Position numbers and translations under genes: made by a program. The notes under the pieces are model-generated. The model was not told where the DNA came from. It ran no database searches and was given only the letters and a program-made list of their open reading frames with translations. Shown here one piece after another: positions 1 to 5,501 of a stretch of DNA of 15,738 nt. Each line of letters begins with the position of its first letter. The stretch's first letter is position 1. The stretch is taken from the NCBI GenBank assembly GCA_943325485.2, contig CALPPP020000012.1, forward strand, positions 1-15,738. Direction: 5' to 3'. This stretch comes from Rickettsia typhi (GTDB lineage Bacteria > Pseudomonadota > Gammaproteobacteria > Burkholderiales > Burkholderiaceae_C).

Positions 1-277
1 CAAAATGAGTACCCCCATTTTGACGCGATTGCTTTTGGAAGCTGTGCAATTCCAGTCGCCTAAACGTGCAGGCATGTTCCGCCCCAAATATCGCTATGCC
101 CACCAAGGCGGCATGAACCCACCGGTGATCGTCATCCATGGCAACTCGCTGGAACATGTCACCGATGCCTATAAACGGTTTTTAGAAGGCCGCTTTCGCA
201 AAGCCTTTGCGCTGGAAGGCACGCCTTTACGCATAGAAATGAAAACAGCCAGCAATCCCTATGTGGATAAGGATTAA
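1..277 (+). CDS. der: Der (EngA) ribosome-assembly GTPase, C-terminal end only
   Basis: The gene is cut by the left edge; the frame is open from base 2 and stops with TAA at 275-277, leaving about 91 residues. The stretch [10 protein letters not shown], then VIVIHGN, and later [12 protein letters not shown] and [11 protein letters not shown] match the C-terminal KH-like domain of Der as I remember it. Der is a double GTPase that helps mature the 50S ribosomal subunit. Both GTPase domains lie outside the window, so only the KH domain can be judged; it looks intact and ends normally. An internal ATG at base 5 is not the real start. In related genomes hfq usually follows der directly. Here a convergent gene follows instead, with 13 bases between the two stop codons. 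Confidence 0.93.
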   Translation, partial: KMSTPILTRLLLEAVQFQSPKRAGMFRPKYRYAHQGGMNPPVIVIHGNSLEHVTDAYKRFLEGRFRKAFALEGTPLRIEMKTASNPYVDKD

Positions 278-290
278 CTGGCTGGGACTG

Positions 291-548
291 TCAGTCAAAG
301 ATATCTTCTAGCCACGACTTACGTTTGTAGCCTTGCGGATAACTTTGTGGATAGGCTTGTTGACCATGGCTGTGATGTGACTGCCGATGACTTTGCGATG
401 GCATGGTCATGGCAGACTCTTTTTCCAAAATTTTGTCAAGCTCGCCGCGGTCCAGCCAGACGCCTCGGCAATCTGGGCAGTAATCAATCTCGACACCTTG
501 GCGCTGTGACATCACCAAGATGGCGTCTTTGCAGTTGGGGCACTTCAT
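291..548 (-). CDS. TFIIB-type zinc-ribbon protein with His/Gln/Ser-rich tail
   Basis: This small protein (85 residues from the ATG at 548) starts MKCPNC and carries a second CPDC at residues 24-27, followed by RGVWLDRGELDKIL. That is the zf-TFIIB family layout (two CxxC knuckles and a W-D-x-GE-D helix) and should bind one zinc ion. Residues about 49-78 are low complexity, rich in His, Ser, Gln, Tyr and Pro. The end, KSWLEDIFD, is acidic. Its biochemical role is unknown; members often sit beside membrane-protein genes. A longer in-frame TTG start at 566 is possible and would add six residues. I prefer 548 because the family begins right at the first knuckle, although neither start has a clear Shine-Dalgarno sequence. 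It lies 33 bases after the yccA stop on the same strand, so it is probably co-transcribed and translated at modest level. Confidence 0.8.
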   Translation of the reverse strand: MKCPNCKDAILVMSQRQGVEIDYCPDCRGVWLDRGELDKILEKESAMTMPSQSHRQSHHSHGQQAYPQSYPQGYKRKSWLEDIFD

Positions 549-581
549 CGCGTGTCTGTGCAGCAAGTGGTTGAACGTTTG

Positions 582-1295
582 TCAGTCATTTGAACCACCT
601 ATGCCAAACAGTGTCAAAAGACTGCTGAACAGGTTAAATACCGTGACGTACAAACTGACGGTGGCCAGCACGTAGTTGCTTTCGCCGCCGTTGACGATAC
701 GGCTTGTCTCAAACAAGATAAGTCCTGCTGACAACAAAGCCACCATGGCGGAAATAGCCAAGCCCAAGGCAGGGATCTCAAAAACCATGGCAGCAATGCC
801 CCCTAGCAAGGCGATGACCATGCCGCAAAACAAAAAGCCGCCCATGAAGCTCAGGTCACGCTTGCTGATCAATGCATAGGCAGACAACGCGATAAAGGTT
901 GTCCCAGTCGCTCCCAGCGCAAGGGACACGGTTTGAGCGCCACCAGGCAGCGCCAGCGTGTGTGTCAACAAGGGGCCCAAGGTGTAGCCCATGAAACCTG
1001 TCAGTGCAAAAACAGCTGGCAAGGCCCATCCACTGTTTTGCAGCTTATGGATGGCGAACAGCAAACCGAAAAAACCCACCAAGGTCAAGATCAGGCCAGG
1101 TGCTTTCCATTGAAAGCTGACAGCTGCGGTGGCAATGGCTGCACTGAACAACAAAGTCATGGCCAACAAGGCATAGGTGTTTCGCAGCACCTTTTTGACC
1201 TGATCATCTTGGATCAGGGATATTTGATCCTCGCCATACACCGAGGATTGCGGATGCTGTGAAGCGGTAGTGGAATAGCCAAAACGATTTCCCAT
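582..1295 (-). CDS. yccA: YccA / Bax inhibitor-1 family membrane protein
   Basis: The 237-residue protein has a cytoplasmic N-terminal tail of about 40 residues, then seven hydrophobic segments. Several stretches resemble E. coli YccA closely: VLRNTY, PGLILTLVG, GFMGYTLGP, LILFETS, GGESNYV and ATVSLYV followed by NLF. In E. coli YccA is an inner-membrane protein that associates with the FtsH-HflKC complex, is degraded by FtsH through its N-terminal tail, and can inhibit it. Related BI-1 proteins are calcium/proton leak channels. The pH-sensing aspartate pair described for Bacillus YetJ seems absent, with E196 in FETS and T218 in SLYVT. The ATG at 1295 is chosen over an upstream in-frame ATG at 1349 because an AGGAG lies 8 bases before it. 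It is first in a leftward pair with the zinc-ribbon gene and divergent from the LysR gene. The FtsH link is inferred from homology. Confidence 0.88.
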   Translation of the reverse strand: MGNRFGYSTTASQHPQSSVYGEDQISLIQDDQVKKVLRNTYALLAMTLLFSAAIATAAVSFQWKAPGLILTLVGFFGLLFAIHKLQNSGWALPAVFALTGFMGYTLGPLLTHTLALPGGAQTVSLALGATGTTFIALSAYALISKRDLSFMGGFLFCGMVIALLGGIAAMVFEIPALGLAISAMVALLSAGLILFETSRIVNGGESNYVLATVSLYVTVFNLFSSLLTLFGIGGSND

Positions 1296-1303
1296 GAGAA
1301 GGA

Positions 1304-1308
1304 CTCCT
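1304..1308 (-). promoter_or_regulatory. Shine-Dalgarno AGGAG that sets the yccA start
   Basis: On the minus strand AGGAG lies 8 bases before the ATG at 1295. The upstream in-frame ATG codons near 1349 have no such site and lie within or upstream of the proposed promoter, so the shorter protein is favoured. Confidence 0.7.
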
Positions 1309-1319
1309 ATGAATGACAA

Positions 1320-1340
1320 GGCTTGAACCATAGGGCTTGA
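1320..1340. repeat. Tandem GGCTTGA direct repeat, possible operator
   Basis: GGCTTGA occurs at 1320-1326 and again, identically, at 1334-1340, which gives a 14-base period. The pair brackets the proposed yccA -10 element (1327-1332) and runs into the proposed nhaR -35 element (1337-1342). Its placement suggests a regulator site, perhaps for the adjacent LysR-type protein, but a classic T-N11-A LysR palindrome is not evident. Seen directly; function inferred. Confidence 0.4.
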
Positions 1341-1354
1341 CGCCATCATGTAAA
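1327..1354 (-). promoter_or_regulatory. Candidate sigma-70 promoter for yccA
   Basis: On the minus strand TTTACA (1354-1349) and TATGGT (1332-1327) are separated by 16 bases. The -35 matches 5 of 6 consensus bases and the -10 matches 4 of 6. Transcription would start near 1320, giving a leader of about 25 bases that contains the AGGAG. It overlaps the opposite nhaR promoter. Confidence 0.5.
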
Positions 1355-1364
1355 AGCAGATAAT
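1337..1364 (+). promoter_or_regulatory. Candidate sigma-70 promoter for the nhaR-like gene
   Basis: TTGACG (1337-1342) and GATAAT (1359-1364) are separated by 16 bases, and each matches 5 of 6 consensus bases. Transcription would start near 1371, about 24 bases before the ATG at 1395. It shares bases 1337-1354 with the leftward yccA promoter, so polymerase could not occupy both at once. Confidence 0.55.
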
Positions 1365-1394
1365 TTGTTATTTATATTCCTTAAAAAACTGAGT

Positions 1395-2276
1395 ATGAGC
1401 GCTCCCTTTAACTACAAGCATCTTTATTATTTCTGGGTAGTTGCCAAGGAGGGGGGTATCTCCCGCGCGGCGGACAAGCTGAATATGGCGGTTCAAACCG
1501 TCAGCGCTCAAGTGCGTGAACTCGAGCGATCATTAGGGTGCGAATTGCTTAAACCTGCTGGACGCGGCTTGGTGTTGACCGATGCCGGTTTGGCCGCCAT
1601 GAAACAAGCCGACCTTATTTTTCAACTCGGTGAAGATTTACCCCTGCTGGTTCGAGACGCTGTCAGTTCACCCTCCGTGCGATTGTGGGTGGGGATCAGC
1701 GATGGTCTGTCCAAACTGGTCGTGCATCGTTTGCTCAAACCGGTGATGACTGAAACCCATTTGCGCTTGCTCTGTCTTGAGGGACAGTTCAACGATTTGT
1801 TGGGAGACTTGGCTATACACAAATTGGATATCGTCATCTCAGACCGGCCAGCAGCACCCAATCCCAACATCAAACTCTACAGCCATGCACTTGGCTCCTC
1901 GAGCATCGCTTGGTATGGTTCGCCTGCTTTGTTGCAAAAAGTCACTGCAGAGTTCCCTGCATGTCTGGCCACTTTGCCTGTATTGCTGCCGACGGTTCAC
2001 ACTGCCAGCCGAGACAGGTTGGACATGTGGTTTGAACAGCTGGGCATCCGGCCTCGCATCGTGGGAGAGTTCGAAGACAGCGCTTTGCTGAAAACCTTTG
2101 GTGCCAGTGGCATGGGCGTGTTCCCAGCAGCTGAGTGGGGACATGAAAACTTGATTTCCCAATACGGCGTTCAGCGCTTAGGGGCTTGCGAAGGGGTGAC
2201 TGAACATTTCTTCGCCATAGGGACGGAGAAGAAAGTTCAGCACCCACTTGTTCAGCTTTTACTGGAATCAGCCTAG
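1395..2276 (+). CDS. nhaR: LysR-family transcriptional regulator, NhaR-like
   Basis: The protein is 293 residues from the ATG at 1395. An N-terminal winged helix-turn-helix (about residues 5-64) includes NYKHLYYFW, a signature I recognise from NhaR, followed by GRGLVLTDAG. The rest is a LysR substrate-binding fold with the NhaR-like stretches HKLDIVISD, VGEFEDSALLKTFGA and QHPLVQ. In E. coli NhaR (301 residues) senses sodium and activates the Na+/H+ antiporter gene nhaA. No nhaA is in this window. The alternative TTG start at 1365 falls at the end of the proposed promoter's -10, so it is unlikely; no strong Shine-Dalgarno precedes 1395. The gene is divergent from yccA and convergent with the Alx-like gene, 11 bases apart. 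LysR proteins commonly control a divergent neighbour, so yccA is the first target to test. The real effector is unknown. Confidence 0.85.
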   Translation: MSAPFNYKHLYYFWVVAKEGGISRAADKLNMAVQTVSAQVRELERSLGCELLKPAGRGLVLTDAGLAAMKQADLIFQLGEDLPLLVRDAVSSPSVRLWVGISDGLSKLVVHRLLKPVMTETHLRLLCLEGQFNDLLGDLAIHKLDIVISDRPAAPNPNIKLYSHALGSSSIAWYGSPALLQKVTAEFPACLATLPVLLPTVHTASRDRLDMWFEQLGIRPRIVGEFEDSALLKTFGASGMGVFPAAEWGHENLISQYGVQRLGACEGVTEHFFAIGTEKKVQHPLVQLLLESA

Positions 2277-2287
2277 TGCGCTCTTGC

Positions 2288-3259
2288 TTAAACTTCTGCT
2301 TCGGGCTTGGCTTGCGGTTTGGCTGTGCGAACGCTCCAGACCATGGTGATGGCCAAGATGGCAACAACCACGCCTAGAGAGACCGTCACAGGCATTTTGT
2401 AGATGTCAATCAAACACATTTTGACCCCGATAAAGATCAAGATGATGGACAGACCGTAGCTGAGCAAATGGAATTTATCTGCGACTGCGGCCAGCAAAAA
2501 ATACATCGCGCGTAAGCCCAAGATGGCCAACACATTGCTGGTTAACACGATGAAGGGGTCGCTGGTGATGGCAAAGATGGCAGGGATCGAGTCCACTGCA
2601 AAGATGATGTCGGTGAGTGCAATCAAGCAGATCACCATGAACAGAGGCGTGGCGATTTTTTTGCCGTTTTCAACGGTCATGAATTTCTCACCGTCAAAGT
2701 CTTTGCTGACAGGTAAAAATTGACGTAGCAGTTTCAAAGCCGGGTTGTCATTGAGGTTGGGCTCTTTGCCAGCGGCCAGCCACATCTTCACGCCTGTCAA
2801 TATCAAAAAAGCGCCAAACACATACAGAACCCAATGAAACTCAGCCAGCAACCAGCCGCCAGCCAAAATCATCACAGTGCGCAAAACAATGGCCCCAATG
2901 ATGCCAATCATCAGCACCCGTTTTTGAAATTTCAAAGGAACTGAGAAATACGTGAAGATCATGAGGAAGACAAAAATATTGTCTATCGCCAAGGATTTTT
3001 CAATCAAATAGCCGGCCAAAAATTCCAAGGACTTGGTGTTGGCTATTTCTGTCGATCCTGTGGTGTCTTTGACCGCCCACCAAAAAAAGCCATTGAATAA
3101 AAAACTCAAGGCGATCCAAATCAATGACCAGTTGAGCGCTTCCTTGACGCCAATATCGTGAGCGCCCTGTTTTTTCAAAACCACAAAATCTATAAACAAT
3201 GAGAACACCACGATAGCGACAAACGTGGCCCAGAGCCAAAGGGGTGCAATAGTTTCCAT
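2288..3259 (-). CDS. alx: TerC/Alx family integral membrane protein
   Basis: The 323-residue protein has about eight to nine hydrophobic segments and resembles E. coli Alx (321 residues) along its whole length. Shared stretches include GYLIEKSLAIDN (83-94), VLRTVMI, FGAFLILTGVKM, FAVDSIPAIFA (220-230) and SDPFIVLTSN. Alx and TerC proteins are membrane carriers linked to manganese export, high-pH response and metallation of exported proteins; the acidic residues in the EKSLAIDN and DIIFAVDS motifs are thought to bind metal. One oddity is A214 where Alx has Glu in its VELSD motif (here IALTD). The start at 3259 gives the normal length, but no clear Shine-Dalgarno precedes it. In E. coli alx has a yybP-ykoY manganese riboswitch; I see no G-rich conserved core of that element in the AT-rich 144-base leader region. 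It is transcribed toward the nhaR-like gene. Confidence 0.88.
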   Translation of the reverse strand: METIAPLWLWATFVAIVVFSLFIDFVVLKKQGAHDIGVKEALNWSLIWIALSFLFNGFFWWAVKDTTGSTEIANTKSLEFLAGYLIEKSLAIDNIFVFLMIFTYFSVPLKFQKRVLMIGIIGAIVLRTVMILAGGWLLAEFHWVLYVFGAFLILTGVKMWLAAGKEPNLNDNPALKLLRQFLPVSKDFDGEKFMTVENGKKIATPLFMVICLIALTDIIFAVDSIPAIFAITSDPFIVLTSNVLAILGLRAMYFLLAAVADKFHLLSYGLSIILIFIGVKMCLIDIYKMPVTVSLGVVVAILAITMVWSVRTAKPQAKPEAEV

Positions 3260-3403
3260 AGATAAGGTGAATTAAAAAAAGTTTAGGTGAACAAATTAAA
3301 CCATTTTTTTCTGAATATTTTGACCATTTACTTCGGTAAAAACTGATTGTTTAGTCGTTAATTCCTGCTTTTTTTCATAAGTCTCAACAGGCAATATGCA
3401 GAC

Positions 3404-3928
3404 ATGAAGCAATCCGATGGGTTCTGGAAAAAAACTTTGCAACGGTGGGCGCCGAGCAAAGAATTTTGGGCTGAGCACCCACGCCTTAAGCCCTATGCTG
3501 ACAAGCTGTCAGACCCCCAGTTGTGGCGTATGCAGCATGAGGCCGTCGCAAGAGGTGTCGCTGTGGGTTTGTTTTGGGGGTTTGCCATCCCTGCTGCTCA
3601 GCTTTTGGTTGCCGCCGTTCACTGTGTGAAATGGCGAGCCAACATTCCAGTTGCAGCGCTCATGACCATGGTGACAAACCCTTTGACCATAGGTTTTTGG
3701 CTTTGGCTGGCCTACCAACTCGGCTCAAGGGTGCTTGGGGAAGACGTGCAGGCAGATGTTTCGATGTCCGTCATGCCTGCTCAGTGGCTGGGACAGTATG
3801 GCTGGCCCACACTTGTGGGCATGGGTTTGTTTGCGGTGGGAACAGCTGTGAGCGGCTACCTGCTGGTGAAATTGTCTTGGCGTTTGAATGTGTTCTTCAA
3901 GCGACTCAAGAGAAAACAAAGCTTTTGA
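3404..3928 (+). CDS. DUF2062 membrane protein
   Basis: This 174-residue protein fits the DUF2062 family: a basic N-terminus, the segment [16 protein letters not shown] (about residues 48-63), then hydrophobic stretches containing MTMVTNPLT and GYGWP-like glycine-proline turns (QYGWPTLVG), and a basic tail ending KRLKRKQSF. Two to three membrane segments are expected. The function of the family is not established; some members are annotated beside cell-envelope or competence genes. The ATG at 3404 has only a weak AGG about 13 bases upstream. A nearer ATG at 3395 is out of frame and closes after three codons. It is divergent from the Alx-like gene and lies 67 bases before hfq on the same strand, so read-through into hfq is possible. 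Confidence 0.8.
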   Translation: MKQSDGFWKKTLQRWAPSKEFWAEHPRLKPYADKLSDPQLWRMQHEAVARGVAVGLFWGFAIPAAQLLVAAVHCVKWRANIPVAALMTMVTNPLTIGFWLWLAYQLGSRVLGEDVQADVSMSVMPAQWLGQYGWPTLVGMGLFAVGTAVSGYLLVKLSWRLNVFFKRLKRKQSF

Positions 3929-3957
3929 AATTAACAGCATAAGCAGCTGTTTGACTG

Positions 3958-3966
3958 TGTTATGTT
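3958..3966 (+). promoter_or_regulatory. Weak candidate extended -10 upstream of hfq
   Basis: TGTTATGTT gives a TG-N plus TATGTT pattern, an extended -10, 29 bases before the hfq GTG. No good -35 is found 16-18 bases upstream. It lies in the 67-base gap after the DUF2062 gene and would let hfq be transcribed separately. Tentative. Confidence 0.25.
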
Positions 3967-3984
3967 CTGGTAAATCAACCAACA

Positions 3985-3990
3985 CGGAGA
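3985..3990 (+). promoter_or_regulatory. Shine-Dalgarno CGGAGA that sets the GTG start of hfq
   Basis: CGGAGA ends 5 bases before the GTG at 3996. This decides the start, since the open frame runs far upstream (to at least 3888) and the Hfq protein family begins a few residues before QDPFLN. Confidence 0.75.
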
Positions 3991-3995
3991 ATATC

Positions 3996-4247
3996 GTGAA
4001 CCCAAAAGGGCAACTTTTACAAGACCCGTTTCTCAACATCCTGCGCAAGGAACATGTGCCTGTGTCCATCTATTTGGTCAATGGCATCAAGTTGCAGGGC
4101 CAGATTGAGTCTTTTGACCAATATGTGGTTCTCCTTAGAAACACTGTCACCCAAATGGTTTACAAACACGCCATTTCGACCATCGTGCCTGGTCGCCCTG
4201 TGAATTTTGCGCAAACCGAAGGTGAAGACGCTGGGTCTGCACAATAA
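3996..4247 (+). CDS. hfq: RNA chaperone Hfq
   Basis: The 83-residue protein reads [10 protein letters not shown], then [20 protein letters not shown] (Sm1) and MVYKHAIST (Sm2, with the YKH uridine-binding motif). This is typical Hfq, the ring-shaped hexamer that pairs small RNAs with mRNAs. The rim patch is RKEH at residues 17-20 where E. coli has RRER, which I believe is usual in betaproteobacteria. The C-terminal tail after the Sm core is short and ends EGEDAGSAQ, with an acidic tip like the autoinhibitory end of E. coli Hfq. The start codon is GTG, backed by a good Shine-Dalgarno site. hfq heads a long rightward run; hflX begins 20 bases later, as in E. coli (hfq-hflX-hflK-hflC). Usually der precedes it in this lineage, but here the DUF2062 gene does. 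Confidence 0.97.
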   Translation: MNPKGQLLQDPFLNILRKEHVPVSIYLVNGIKLQGQIESFDQYVVLLRNTVTQMVYKHAISTIVPGRPVNFAQTEGEDAGSAQ

Positions 4248-4267
4248 CGCCCGTCAACGCTTCCCCT

Positions 4268-5437
4268 TTGTCTAAGCCTGCGCCAGATATTCAAGCAAAC
4301 ACCTTGTTGGTGGGCGTAGATTTGGGCTTGCCTCATTTCGATGAAGACTTAGATGAGCTGGCACAACTGGCCAGCACAGCAGGTTTGTTGCCTGTGGCGC
4401 GTATGACTTGCAAGCGGCGTGCACCGGACGCGGCCTTGTTTGTGGGCTCGGGCAAAGCGCAGGAAATCAAAGAGATGGCCCTGCTCCATGGCGCCTCTGA
4501 AATACTGTTTGATCAGGCCTTAAGCCCTGCGCAACAACGTAATTTGGAGCGCCTGTTGGACATGCCGGTCAATGACAGGACCATGCTTATTTTGCAAATT
4601 TTTGCCCAGCGCGCCCGCAGTCACGAGGGAAAGTTACAGGTGGAGTTGGCGCGATTGCAATACCTTAGCACCCGTTTGGTTCGCCGTTGGTCCCATTTAG
4701 AGCGTCAACGCGGTGGTATTGGTAACCGCGGCGGCCCAGGAGAAACCCAAATCGAGTTGGACAGGCGCATGATTGGCGAGTCCATCAAGCGCACCAAAGA
4801 GCGCCTAGACAAGGTGAAAAAACAGCGCCACACCCAGCGACGCCAGCGCGAGCGCAACCAAGTTTTTAATGTTTCTTTGGTCGGCTATACCAATGCAGGC
4901 AAATCCTCCTTGTTCAATGCTTTGGTGAAGGCGCGTGCCTATGCTGCTGATCAATTGTTTGCCACCTTGGACACCACCACGCGTCAACTCTATTTGTCAG
5001 ATGCCGGGGCAAATGGTTGCCAAATTTCCTTATCAGATACGGTGGGGTTTATCCGTGATTTACCCCATGGTTTGGTAGACGCGTTTGCTGCGACTTTGCA
5101 AGAAGCCACCAGTGCCGACCTGTTGCTGCATGTGGTGGACTGCTCGCACCCTGATTACCCAGAGCAAATCGTTCAGGTGCAAGCAGTTTTAAACGATATA
5201 GGTGCCACAGATGTAGCCCAGTTGTTGGTGTTTAACAAGGTGGATGCCTTGTCCAGCGACCAACAACCTAGAATGTTGCAAGATGTTTTCATCATGGATG
5301 GAGTGGCTCTGCCGCGAATTTTTGTCAGCGCACAAACAGGGTCTAATCTTGAAATTTTGCGTCAACGACTTCTAGAGACTGCACTTCAAGCGACCCAGCG
5401 CCCCTTATCCCTTAGCATTTCACTGGTAAACGTTTGA
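4268..5437 (+). CDS. hflX: Ribosome-associated GTPase HflX
   Basis: The 389-residue protein shows the HflX N-terminal domain, the glycine-rich segment GGIGNRGGPGETQIELDRR (149-167), then a basic helix and a GTPase domain: P-loop GYTNAGKSS (206-214), switch region FATLDTT (231-237), DTVGF (257-261) and NKVD (323-326). HflX splits stalled or stressed ribosomes into subunits, using GTP. The start is TTG at 4268. The frame has a stop at 4223-4225 and no ATG or GTG between it and that TTG; the next ATG is codon 46, inside a conserved part, so a non-ATG start is forced (internal TTG/GTG at codons 13-15 would drop conserved residues). No Shine-Dalgarno precedes it, so translation may depend on ribosomes finishing hfq 20 bases upstream. 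E. coli HflX is 426 residues, a little longer at the ends. Confidence 0.95.
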   Translation: MSKPAPDIQANTLLVGVDLGLPHFDEDLDELAQLASTAGLLPVARMTCKRRAPDAALFVGSGKAQEIKEMALLHGASEILFDQALSPAQQRNLERLLDMPVNDRTMLILQIFAQRARSHEGKLQVELARLQYLSTRLVRRWSHLERQRGGIGNRGGPGETQIELDRRMIGESIKRTKERLDKVKKQRHTQRRQRERNQVFNVSLVGYTNAGKSSLFNALVKARAYAADQLFATLDTTTRQLYLSDAGANGCQISLSDTVGFIRDLPHGLVDAFAATLQEATSADLLLHVVDCSHPDYPEQIVQVQAVLNDIGATDVAQLLVFNKVDALSSDQQPRMLQDVFIMDGVALPRIFVSAQTGSNLEILRQRLLETALQATQRPLSLSISLVNV

Positions 5438-5468
5438 TTCCAAAGTATGACTTCAGGTTTAGGCACAA

Positions 5469-5489
5469 TGGCGGCTTGCCACTTTTTTT
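5469..5489 (+). terminator. Weak hairpin with T-run between hflX and hflK
   Basis: TGGC (5469-5472), a five-base loop, GCCA (5478-5481), one C, then seven T (5483-5489). The four-pair stem is short for an intrinsic terminator, so at most it attenuates. It is in the largest gap (64 bases) of the hfq-metC run. Confidence 0.3.
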
Positions 5490-5501
5490 GATTGACTGCG
5501 C

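Noticed and set aside
246..284. Seven-base inverted repeat CAGCCAG / CTGGCTG near the end of der
   Set aside because: A 25-base loop and no T-run make a terminator unlikely; part of it is der coding sequence.
286..296. GACTG-T-CAGTC palindrome between der and the zinc-ribbon gene
   Set aside because: One-base loop cannot form a hairpin, no T-run follows, and a single short palindrome in a 13-base gap is weak evidence for a site.
933..1262. Open frame on the plus strand opposite yccA
   Set aside because: Low-complexity Gln/Gly composition, no start signal, and full overlap with a well-supported membrane-protein gene.
1942..2367. 141-codon minus-strand frame across the nhaR/alx junction
   Set aside because: It covers the ends of two convincing genes in other frames and has no recognisable motif.
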